Shown: positions 25,651 to 33,324 of the stretch, piece after piece | How positions within the stretch are numbered: the first letter of the stretch is position 1 | Layout of the letters: each line of letters begins with the position of its first letter | Source of the DNA: Ruminococcus sp. | GTDB taxonomy: Bacteria; Bacillota; Clostridia; Oscillospirales; Ruminococcaceae | Length of the DNA: 64,000 nucleotides | Direction of reading: 5' to 3' | Assembly (NCBI GenBank): GCA_018376535.1 | Contig: JAHABC010000004.1 | Location: forward strand, 1 to 64,000 | Program-made: the position numbers and the translations under genes | Notes under the pieces: model-generated | Seen by the model: the letters and a program-made list of their open reading frames with translations, nothing else | Told to the model about the DNA's origin: nothing | Database searches by the model: none

Positions 25651-26571
25651 ATGCCTAATTTTACTGCTAAAGACGTTACTGCTCTTAAAGAAAGAACAGG
25701 CGTAGGTATCATGGATTGTAAAAGAGCTTTAACTGAAACTAATGGTGATGTTGAAGAAGCTATAAAGATTTTAAGAGAAAAAGGTTTAGCTACTCAAGCT
25801 AAGAAGTCTGGTAGAGTTGCCGCTGAAGGTATAGTTACTGCCGTTGTTGATGGTAATGTTGGTGTAGTTCTTGAAGTAAACTCTGAAACTGACTTCGTTG
25901 CTAAAAATGAAGAGTTTAAGGCTTTCGTTAATGATGTTGCTAAGACTATAATCGCTACTAACCCTGCAGATGTTGAAACTCTAAACAACACTACTATGGC
26001 TGGTTCTGATAAGACTGTTAAGGAAGTTTATGACGAACTATTCCTTAAGATTCGTGAAAATATGCAAATTAGACGTTTCGTAAGAATGGAAGGTACTTTA
26101 GTATCTTATGTTCATGGTGAAGGTCAATTCGCAGTTATGGTTAAACTTGATACTGATGCTAACCCTTCCGATGAAAAGCTAATCGCTTGTGGTAAGGACG
26201 TTTGTATGCAAATTACTTCTATGAACCCACCTTATCTAAATAAGGAAAGCGTTCCTGCTTCTGCTATCGAAGAAGAAAAGAAGATTATGCTATCTCAAAT
26301 GGCTGAAGACCCTAAGATGGCTAACAAACCTGAACAAGTTAAAATTAAAATCGTTGAAGGTAAAATCAGCAAGTACTACACTGAAAACTGCTTGTTAGAA
26401 CAAGCTTTCGTTAAGGACGATAAGATGACTGTTGGTAAGTACGTTGAAAGCGTTGCTAAAGAACTAGGTACTACTATCACTGTTGCTGATTTCGTTCGTT
26501 ACGAAAGAGGCGAAGGTATTCAAAAGAAAGAAGATAACTTCGCTGATGAAGTTAATAGCATGATTAAGTAA
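25651..26571 (+). CDS. tsf: Elongation factor Ts
   Basis: A 306-residue EF-Ts, the guanine-nucleotide exchange factor for EF-Tu. It starts with the UBA-like domain (VTALKERTGVGIMDCKRAL), then NSETDFVAKNEEF, which is the classic EF-Tu contact signature, then the two dimerisation-like core subdomains. SD AGGAGG precedes the ATG. It lies downstream of rpsB as in most bacteria and is closed by its own terminator at 26595-26626. Confidence 0.98.
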   Translation: MPNFTAKDVTALKERTGVGIMDCKRALTETNGDVEEAIKILREKGLATQAKKSGRVAAEGIVTAVVDGNVGVVLEVNSETDFVAKNEEFKAFVNDVAKTIIATNPADVETLNNTTMAGSDKTVKEVYDELFLKIRENMQIRRFVRMEGTLVSYVHGEGQFAVMVKLDTDANPSDEKLIACGKDVCMQITSMNPPYLNKESVPASAIEEEKKIMLSQMAEDPKMANKPEQVKIKIVEGKISKYYTENCLLEQAFVKDDKMTVGKYVESVAKELGTTITVADFVRYERGEGIQKKEDNFADEVNSMIK

Positions 26572-26594
26572 TCTATTTTACTTTTGATATCTTT

Positions 26595-26626
26595 AAAAGG
26601 CACTGAGTATATCTCTAGTGCCTTTT
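26595..26626 (+). terminator. Terminator of rpsB-tsf
   Basis: A 10-bp stem AAAAGGCACT/AGTGCCTTTT (26595-26604 with 26617-26626) ending in TTTTG. Confidence 0.8.
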
Positions 26627-26664
26627 GTGTTTTAAAATATTTTTTATTTATAGCAAAAATATAC

Positions 26665-26693
26665 TTTACAATTTATCATTTTTAGTGTACAAT
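26665..26693 (+). promoter_or_regulatory. Promoter of the pyrH-frr-uppS-cdsA unit
   Basis: A -35 TTTACA (26665-26670), 17-nt spacer and -10 TACAAT (26688-26693), 37 nt before the TTG start of pyrH. Confidence 0.72.
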
Positions 26694-26729
26694 ATTAATT
26701 GTATAAATTATTATTGTGAGGTGTTTTCT

Positions 26730-27440
26730 TTGGAACCTAATTACAAAAGAATTTTGCTAAAGATTAGTGGCGAGGCTTTAGCAGGTTCAAAAAAGTCTGG
26801 TTTTGATAATAGCGTTCTTGAAAGTATTGCTAATACCGTAAAAAAATGCTCCGATGCAGGAGTTCAAATTGCTATAGTTGTCGGTGGTGGAAACTTTTGG
26901 CGTGGTCGTTCTAGTGAAAATATGGACAGAGCTATCGCCGATAATGTTGGTATGTTAGCTACTGCTATGAACGGCTTAGTACTATCTGATGCTCTAAAAC
27001 GTGCAGGTCTAAGATGTAGAGTTCAATCGGCTTTCCCTATGGAAAAGGTCGCTGAATATTATACTAAGGAAAAGGCTGTAAGTCATCTTGAAGAAGGTAA
27101 GGTAGTAATATTTGTATGTGGTTCTGGAAATCCGTTTTTCTCTACAGATACCGCTGCTGCTATTAGAGGCATAGAAATTGAAGCCGATATATTCTTTAAG
27201 GCTACTATGGTAGACGGTGTGTATGATAAAGACCCTAATAAGTATTCCGATGCTATTAAGTACAATCAACTAACTTTTAGCGAAGTTATAGAAAAAAAAC
27301 TTGCTGTTATGGATACTACTGCTGCAACTCTTTGTCGTGAGCAAAACTTACCTATACTCGTATTCGATATGAGTAATCCAGAAAATATCTATAATGCTAT
27401 ATTCGATAAGAATATAGGCACAATCGTTAAGGAGGATTAA
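26730..27440 (+). CDS. pyrH: UMP kinase
   Basis: A 236-residue UMP kinase of the amino-acid-kinase fold, phosphorylating UMP to UDP for RNA and envelope precursors. KISGEAL, VGGGNFWRGR and the late MDTTAATLC are family landmarks. I took TTG at 26730, behind SD GTGAGGTG, because the family starts directly with this block; the upstream extension of the frame is hydrophobic nonsense without an SD. The stop lies in the SD of frr, so the two genes are coupled. Confidence 0.97.
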   Translation: MEPNYKRILLKISGEALAGSKKSGFDNSVLESIANTVKKCSDAGVQIAIVVGGGNFWRGRSSENMDRAIADNVGMLATAMNGLVLSDALKRAGLRCRVQSAFPMEKVAEYYTKEKAVSHLEEGKVVIFVCGSGNPFFSTDTAAAIRGIEIEADIFFKATMVDGVYDKDPNKYSDAIKYNQLTFSEVIEKKLAVMDTTAATLCREQNLPILVFDMSNPENIYNAIFDKNIGTIVKED

Positions 27441-27444
27441 TTTA

Positions 27445-27999
27445 ATGAAAGAACAAATTAATATCGCTAAGGAAAAGATGGAAAAAACTATTAACAGTCT
27501 TGATAAGGAATTTAAAGAGATTAAGGCTGGTAGAGCAAATCCTGCTGTTTTAAATAAGGTTTTTGTAGACTATTATGGTGCATCTATGCCAGTAAATCAA
27601 CTTGCATCTGTATCTGTTGCAGAGGCTAGAATTTTATGTATCACTCCTTTTGATAAGTCTGTACTACATACTATCGAAAAGGCTATTCAAAAATCTGATA
27701 TCGGCATTAACCCTACTAATGATGGTTCTGTTATTCGTTTAGTGTTCCCTCAACTTACCGAGGAAAAACGTAAAGAACTTTGCAAGGATATCAAAAAGTA
27801 CGGCGAAGAGGCTAAGGTTACTATTAGAAACGCTAGACGTGACGCTCTTGACAAGGTTAAAAAGATGAAGAAAGACAACCTTATAACTGAAGATGACGTT
27901 AAGACTGCTGAAAAGGATATCCAAAAACTTACTGATAACTATTGTTCTGATATAGATAGTATGGTATCTGCTAAAGAAAAGGAAGTTATGAGCATATAA
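27445..27999 (+). CDS. frr: Ribosome recycling factor
   Basis: A 184-residue RRF, which with EF-G splits post-termination ribosomes. EIKAGRANPAVL at the N-terminus, LTEEKRKELCKDIKKYGEEA in the helical bundle, and NARRDALDKVKKMKKD are characteristic. SD GGAGG overlaps the pyrH stop. The order pyrH-frr-uppS-cdsA is the usual bacterial one. Confidence 0.98.
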   Translation: MKEQINIAKEKMEKTINSLDKEFKEIKAGRANPAVLNKVFVDYYGASMPVNQLASVSVAEARILCITPFDKSVLHTIEKAIQKSDIGINPTNDGSVIRLVFPQLTEEKRKELCKDIKKYGEEAKVTIRNARRDALDKVKKMKKDNLITEDDVKTAEKDIQKLTDNYCSDIDSMVSAKEKEVMSI

Positions 28000-28089
28000 C
28001 ATCTGTAAAATTATTATGGGGAGTTTGTTATACATCGCATTGATACAACCCCCATATAACTATTTTAATCTATAAAGAAAGGCTTTAGT

Positions 28090-28827
28090 ATGGCGATAGT
28101 TAAAAATAAAGCTAAAAATGATGTCGCAATCTCTGTATTACCTACACATATTGCGTTTATTATGGACGGAAATGGCAGATGGGCTAAAAAAAGAATGTTG
28201 CCTCGTTCTTTGGGTCATACCGAGGGTGGTAAAACTTTTAAGGATATTGTTACCTATTGCAGAGAGTTAGGCATTAAATATGTATCTTTTTATGCCTTTT
28301 CTACTGAAAATTGGAAACGTCCTAAAGAGGAAGTTAATGCTATTATGCTCCTTTTTAAACAGTATATAGCCGATGCTAGAAACTATTTTAAACATGAAAT
28401 TAGATTTATCTTCTTGGGCGATAAGGCTATGTTTACTCCCGATATTCGCAAAGAAATGATTGCTCTTGAAGAAGATTCTAAACACTTCGACAAGATGACC
28501 GTTCTTTTAGCTATAAACTATGGTGGTCGTGATGATATAGTTCATGCTTGTAAGGGTATATGTACTAAGGTTCAAAGTGGCGAACTCTCTATTGATGATA
28601 TAGATGAGAATACCTTCCAAAAAGAGTTGTATACTCTACACGCTCCATCTGTAGACTTGCTAGTTCGTACTAGTGGTGAATATAGAATTTCTAACTTTCT
28701 ACTTTGGCAGTGTGCTTATGCTGAGTTCTATTTTACAGACGTTCTTTGGCCAGACTTTAATAGGTCTGAACTGGACAACGCTATATTAGAATTTTCTAAA
28801 AGAAGTAGACGCTTTGGAGGTGTTTAA
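28090..28827 (+). CDS. uppS: Undecaprenyl diphosphate synthase
   Basis: A 245-residue cis-prenyltransferase making C55-PP, the lipid carrier for cell-wall precursors. HIAFIMDGNGRWAKKR holds the catalytic Asp and phosphate-binding region; FSTENWKRP and RTSGEYRISNFLLWQ are the other signature blocks. The 90-nt gap after frr contains a hairpin ATGGGG/CCCCAT (28016-28021 with 28050-28055) with no T tract. The stop lies between the SD and the start of cdsA. Confidence 0.97.
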   Translation: MAIVKNKAKNDVAISVLPTHIAFIMDGNGRWAKKRMLPRSLGHTEGGKTFKDIVTYCRELGIKYVSFYAFSTENWKRPKEEVNAIMLLFKQYIADARNYFKHEIRFIFLGDKAMFTPDIRKEMIALEEDSKHFDKMTVLLAINYGGRDDIVHACKGICTKVQSGELSIDDIDENTFQKELYTLHAPSVDLLVRTSGEYRISNFLLWQCAYAEFYFTDVLWPDFNRSELDNAILEFSKRSRRFGGV

Positions 28828-28830
28828 CGT

Positions 28831-29664
28831 TTGGCAACTAGATTAATTTCCTCTGGAGTTGGCATAGTAATAGGCGTTTTGGTTATGATTTTCTCAGATA
28901 CTATAGTTCTAAACTTAGCAATAGCTTTAATATGCGTTGGTATGTTACACGAACTTTTTCACGCTGAGGGTTGTGACCGTTACAAAACTTTTGTATATAT
29001 GTGCTATACTCTAGTGGCTTTGATTCCTATATTGCTATATCAAAAATTTTCATATTTACAATTAATATTCCCAGTATGCATGGTATTTGTGTTCTTAATA
29101 TTTGCGACCTACATTTTTAAACACAAGGAACTTAATCTTGACAGATTGATTTTTATGATTGGTTGTTGTGGTTTTGTATCTTTTCCTATGTGTTGTATGA
29201 TATTCATTAAAAATTTAGATGCTCAATTAGGAACTATTTACATGGTAATTGCTCTATGTTCGGCTTGGTTAGCAGATTCGGGAGCGTACTTTGTAGGTAC
29301 TTTTTGTGGTAAACATAAGTTGTGTCCTGAAATCAGCCCTAAAAAGACCGTCGAGGGATTTATTGGTGGCTTGATTAGTAATGGAATACTATTATGTGTG
29401 TTCGTATTAGTATATAGTAAGTTCTTTGCACCTACAGATTTAACTGTAAACTATGTATCTACATTTATTATGGGAATTATTACTGGTGCTATTGGTACTG
29501 TCGGTGATTTAACTGCATCTTTGATTAAAAGACAATGCAATATAAAGGATTTTGGTAAGATTATGCCAGGTCATGGTGGTATTCTTGACCGTTTCGATAG
29601 CGTACTCTTTGTAGTGCCTTTTGTATTTTTGTATCTTAACTACATTGGTATATTTAGTAGATAG
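28831..29664 (+). CDS. cdsA: Phosphatidate cytidylyltransferase
   Basis: A 277-residue integral membrane enzyme making CDP-diacylglycerol from phosphatidate and CTP. It has about eight hydrophobic segments, SAWLADSGAYFVGTFCGKH in the middle and the C-terminal signature IKDFGKIMPGHGGILDRFDS. TTG start with SD GGAGGTG 8 nt upstream, 3 nt after the uppS stop. A terminator follows before dxr. Confidence 0.96.
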   Translation: MATRLISSGVGIVIGVLVMIFSDTIVLNLAIALICVGMLHELFHAEGCDRYKTFVYMCYTLVALIPILLYQKFSYLQLIFPVCMVFVFLIFATYIFKHKELNLDRLIFMIGCCGFVSFPMCCMIFIKNLDAQLGTIYMVIALCSAWLADSGAYFVGTFCGKHKLCPEISPKKTVEGFIGGLISNGILLCVFVLVYSKFFAPTDLTVNYVSTFIMGIITGAIGTVGDLTASLIKRQCNIKDFGKIMPGHGGILDRFDSVLFVVPFVFLYLNYIGIFSR

Positions 29665-29697
29665 TTTTTTTACTAATCAATATGAATATAGTAATTC

Positions 29698-29731
29698 AAA
29701 AGGAGCTGAAAAAACTTTTTTAGCTCCTTTT
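29698..29731 (+). terminator. Terminator between cdsA and dxr
   Basis: Stem AAAAGGAGCT/AGCTCCTTTT (29698-29707 with 29722-29731), extended inward by A6/T6, and followed by further T residues. It sits within what is usually a continuous gene run and should reduce transcription into dxr. Confidence 0.75.
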
Positions 29732-29755
29732 TTATCAAAAAGGTGGGATTTTATT

Positions 29756-30907
29756 TTGGAAAGTTTTTCTTTATTGGGTTCAACTGGGTCAATAGGAACT
29801 CAAGCGTTAGAAGTCGCTAGAAAACATAACTTAAAGGTTACTGCTTTAGCCGTAAATAAAAATATCAAGATGTTAGAAAGTCAAGTAAGAGAGTTTAAAC
29901 CTAAGATGGTTTGCGTATATGATGACTCTTTGTACAAAGATTTAAAATTTAATCTAGCTGATACTAATACTAAAGTTCTATCAGGTATGGACGGTCTTTG
30001 TGAAATCGCTGTAGATAAATCTGCTGAAATTATGCTTAACTCTGTAGTGGGTATGGTTGGATTACTTCCTACACTATCGGCTATAGCAGTAGGAACTCCA
30101 ATAGCTTTAGCTAACAAAGAAACTCTTGTAGCTGGTGGAAAGATAGTCATGGACGCTTGTAAACGTAAAAACGTTACTATATATCCTGTAGATAGCGAAC
30201 ATTCAGCAATATTTCAATGTTTGCAAGGTAACAAAAGAAGTCAGCTTAATAAGGTTATACTTACTGCCTCTGGAGGTCCTTTCTTTAATAAGACTAAACA
30301 AGATTTACAGAATGTAACGGTATCACAAGCGTTAAATCACCCAAATTGGAGCATGGGTAACAAGATTACTATTGATAGTGCTACCCTCATGAACAAAGGT
30401 TTAGAATTTATTGAGGCTAAATGGCTATTCGATTTAGAACCATCTCAAATTGAAATAGTAGTCCATCGACAGAGTGTGTTACATTCAGCCGTTGAGTATA
30501 AAGACTATTCGGTAATAGGTCAACTGGGTTTTCCAGATATGAAGATACCTATTCAATATGCGTTACTGTATCCTAACCGTGTGGATTGCCCTACTAAAAG
30601 ACTATCTTTAACCGACTTTGGAACTCTAACCTTTGAAAAACCTGATTATGATACCTTTGAATGTCTATCAGCGTGTATAGAGGCTATCACTGTTGGTGGA
30701 TTGTATCCATGTATTGCGAATGCATCTAATGAGGTTGCAGTATATAGTTTCTTGCATGGCGATATAAAATTCCTTCAAATTGCTGAGGTGGTTAAGCAAA
30801 CTCTAAAACACTTCGACTTTAAACAACCTACTGGCTATGGCGACATCGTTAGAGCAGATAAATCTGCTAGAGAATATGCTACAGAATTAATTCATAATAT
30901 GTTATAA
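29756..30907 (+). CDS. dxr: 1-deoxy-D-xylulose 5-phosphate reductoisomerase
   Basis: A 383-residue MEP-pathway enzyme converting DXP to MEP with NADPH. The NADPH-binding motif GSTGSIGTQAL begins at Gly8; ANKETLVAGG, and WSMGNKITIDSATLMNKGLE of the metal/substrate site, are present. I chose TTG at 29756 behind SD AAGGTGG; the longer reading frame upstream runs through the terminator. The ispG gene for a later step of the same pathway is two genes downstream. Confidence 0.96.
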   Translation: MESFSLLGSTGSIGTQALEVARKHNLKVTALAVNKNIKMLESQVREFKPKMVCVYDDSLYKDLKFNLADTNTKVLSGMDGLCEIAVDKSAEIMLNSVVGMVGLLPTLSAIAVGTPIALANKETLVAGGKIVMDACKRKNVTIYPVDSEHSAIFQCLQGNKRSQLNKVILTASGGPFFNKTKQDLQNVTVSQALNHPNWSMGNKITIDSATLMNKGLEFIEAKWLFDLEPSQIEIVVHRQSVLHSAVEYKDYSVIGQLGFPDMKIPIQYALLYPNRVDCPTKRLSLTDFGTLTFEKPDYDTFECLSACIEAITVGGLYPCIANASNEVAVYSFLHGDIKFLQIAEVVKQTLKHFDFKQPTGYGDIVRADKSAREYATELIHNML

Positions 30908-30947
30908 TATTGCTTATGTGTAGATATCAGTTTTAAGGAGGTTTTAT

Positions 30948-32036
30948 ATGAATATTGTTAGTATATTAATAGCTATACTTATATTTGGTATTATAGTTAC
31001 CGTCCATGAGTTTGGTCACTTTGCCGTTGCTAAACTATGCGGAATTAGAGTGAATAAGTTCGCTATAGGTATGGGACCTGTTATTTTAAAACATCAAAAG
31101 GGCGAAACGGAATACTCTATTAGACTTCTTCCAGTGGGTGGCTTCTGTGCTATGGAGGGCGAAGACGAAACTAGCGACGATACTCATGCTTTTAATAACA
31201 AATCCATTCCAAAAAGATTTGCCGTGTTGGTCGCAGGTGCTACCATGAACATAATATTAGGCTTTATCTTACTAATAGTAACTACTACTGTAGTAGATAA
31301 AATTCCATCTTGTACGGTTAAAGAGTTCCGTAGTGATACGGCATCATCACAAGCTAGTGGTCTTAAAGAGGGTGACAAAATAGTATCTATTAATGGTATG
31401 CACGTTTTCACTGATACTGACCTTAGTTATAAAATCAGTAATACGGCTGATAATGATTTCACTCTTGTGGTTAAAAGAGATGGTAAAAAAGTTACTCTTA
31501 ATGATGTTAAGTTTTACTATCAGTATAAGTACTATGTGGATAAGGATACTAACTCTTATGTTACTGTAGATGATACTTACAACGGTTCGGAAGAGGTTAA
31601 AACTGCTGAAAGTCGCTTTGATTTCTATGTAGAAGCTGTTCCTAAAAATCCTATTAGTGTGCTAAGTTATTCATTTAGAAGTACTATATCCACGGGGCGT
31701 TTAATTTGGATATCTTTAATAGACCTTGTTACTGGTAAGTATGGTGTTGAAGATTTATCTGGTCCAGTTGGAGTAGTTACAGCTATTAGTCAAGCATCGG
31801 CAGTTAGTTGGACTTCTGTTATAAGTTTGAGTACTTTCTTAACTATCAACGTTGGAATATTCAACCTACTTCCACTACCTGCTCTTGATGGTGGTAGAAT
31901 ATTCTTCTTAATAATCGAGGCTATTAGAAAGAAACCTATTCCAAGAGAAAAAGAAGGTTTAATTCATGCTATAGGCTTGATGCTATTCTTTGCTTTGATG
32001 GTATTCGTTACTATTCAAGATATTCATAGGTTATAA
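30948..32036 (+). CDS. rseP: RseP/SpoIVFB-type site-2 metalloprotease
   Basis: A 362-residue intramembrane zinc protease. H20-EFG-H24 in the first transmembrane helix is the metal site, LPALDGGRIFF in the last-but-one helix supplies the third ligand Asp, and a PDZ-like domain lies around residues 115-170. In Firmicutes this gene (often rasP) cleaves anti-sigma factors and signal-peptide remnants. SD AAGGAGG before ATG. Position between dxr and ispG is the common bacterial order. Confidence 0.95.
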   Translation: MNIVSILIAILIFGIIVTVHEFGHFAVAKLCGIRVNKFAIGMGPVILKHQKGETEYSIRLLPVGGFCAMEGEDETSDDTHAFNNKSIPKRFAVLVAGATMNIILGFILLIVTTTVVDKIPSCTVKEFRSDTASSQASGLKEGDKIVSINGMHVFTDTDLSYKISNTADNDFTLVVKRDGKKVTLNDVKFYYQYKYYVDKDTNSYVTVDDTYNGSEEVKTAESRFDFYVEAVPKNPISVLSYSFRSTISTGRLIWISLIDLVTGKYGVEDLSGPVGVVTAISQASAVSWTSVISLSTFLTINVGIFNLLPLPALDGGRIFFLIIEAIRKKPIPREKEGLIHAIGLMLFFALMVFVTIQDIHRL

Positions 32037-32046
32037 CACATCATAT

Positions 32047-32070
32047 CGGAACGGCTTTAAAACCGTTCCG
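32047..32070 (+). terminator. Hairpin after rseP
   Basis: A perfect 8-bp stem CGGAACGG/CCGTTCCG (32047-32054 with 32063-32070), 10 nt after the stop, with loop CTTTAAAA. No T tract. GGAACG hairpin group. Confidence 0.5.
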
Positions 32071-32082
32071 AACTTATGAATT

Positions 32083-32121
32083 ATTACTAATGTATAATAA
32101 TATCTATTATATGTTAGTAAT
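32083..32121 (+). promoter_or_regulatory. Long imperfect dyad upstream of ispG
   Basis: ATTACTAA (32083-32090) pairs with TTAGTAAT (32114-32121), and inside it TATAATA (32093-32099) pairs with TATTATA (32105-32111), leaving only TG/TG unpaired. A -10-like TATAAT lies inside. It could be an operator or an mRNA hairpin. Confidence 0.4.
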
Positions 32122-32156
32122 AGTTTATACTACTTTTTTAGAAAGGATTTTTTACT

Positions 32157-33194
32157 ATGAGAAAAGTTAAATCGGTTACTATAGGAAACTGTATCTTAGA
32201 TGGAAAACATATATATATACAATCCATGTTAAATAAACGCTCCGATGATATTGAGGGTAGCGTTAAACAAGCGATAGAATTAGAGAAAGCTGGTTGTGAA
32301 ATAGTTAGAGCATCTATTCCAAATAAAGATGCTTTGAAGTTAATTCCAGCTATTAAAGATAAGATTTCTATTCCACTTGTAGCAGACATTCATTTTGATT
32401 ACAGATTGGCTATCGAAAGCGTTGCAATGGGCATAGATAAGGTTAGAATTAACCCTGGTAATATCGGCGATATGGATAAGGTTAAACAAGTAGTATCGGC
32501 TTGTAAGACTAGAAACGTTCCTATTAGAATTGGTGTGAACTCTGGTTCTGTAGAAAAGAATATCTTAGCTAAGTATGGCTCACCAACACCAGAGGCTCTA
32601 GTAGAAAGTGCTTTAAATCATGTTAAGATGTTGGAGTATTTCGACTTTAACGATATAGTTATATCTATAAAGTCATCTACTGTAGATACCATGATTAAAG
32701 CATATCGCTTGATGGCTCAAAAGTGTGACTATCCACTACATCTTGGAGTTACCGAGGCTGGTACTGAACGTATGGGTTTAATTAAATCTTCTATTGGAAT
32801 AGGTTCTTTATTGGTAGATGGTATCGGCGAAACTATTAGAGTATCTTTGACAGACAATCCAGTTAAGGAAGTGTATGCAGGTATCGATATCTTAAAAGCT
32901 ATAGATATGAGAAAAGGTATTCAATTTGTATCATGTCCAACTTGTGGCAGAACTAGAATAGATTTAATAGGTTTAGCTAACAAAGTGGAAAACGCTCTTA
33001 AAGGTGTTGATAAAGATATCAAAGTAGCTATTATGGGTTGTGTAGTAAATGGTATCGGAGAGGGCAAGGAAGCCGATATCGGAGTTGCTGGGGGAGATGG
33101 TTCAGCGGTTATATTCAAAAAGGGCGAAATTGTAAAAAAAGTTTCCGAAGATGAGATTATTCCAGTACTACTAGAGGAGATAGAAAAGTTATAG
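32157..33194 (+). CDS. ispG: 4-hydroxy-3-methylbut-2-enyl diphosphate synthase (GcpE)
   Basis: A 345-residue [4Fe-4S] enzyme of the MEP pathway. The cluster ligands are Cys260 and Cys263 in SCPTCGR and Cys295 in MGCVVNGIGEG; the TIM barrel carries ADIHFDYRLA and RINPGNIG. SD GAAAGG precedes the ATG. With dxr it places two isoprenoid-precursor steps in this run, next to uppS, which uses the product. Confidence 0.97.
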   Translation: MRKVKSVTIGNCILDGKHIYIQSMLNKRSDDIEGSVKQAIELEKAGCEIVRASIPNKDALKLIPAIKDKISIPLVADIHFDYRLAIESVAMGIDKVRINPGNIGDMDKVKQVVSACKTRNVPIRIGVNSGSVEKNILAKYGSPTPEALVESALNHVKMLEYFDFNDIVISIKSSTVDTMIKAYRLMAQKCDYPLHLGVTEAGTERMGLIKSSIGIGSLLVDGIGETIRVSLTDNPVKEVYAGIDILKAIDMRKGIQFVSCPTCGRTRIDLIGLANKVENALKGVDKDIKVAIMGCVVNGIGEGKEADIGVAGGDGSAVIFKKGEIVKKVSEDEIIPVLLEEIEKL

Positions 33195-33232
33195 TATCTT
33201 GGGATAAAAAAATACCATCTTTATATAATGGG

Positions 33233-33261
33233 TTGCAAAATTTTTAAAAAAAATCTATAAT
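33233..33261 (+). promoter_or_regulatory. Promoter of polC
   Basis: A -35 TTGCAA (33233-33238), 17-nt spacer and -10 TATAAT (33256-33261). Confidence 0.78.
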
Positions 33262-33324
33262 AGTATATGGATAGCTAATGTATATTATCTATTAATACCA
33301 TTTTATTTAAGGAGTGATTTGCTT

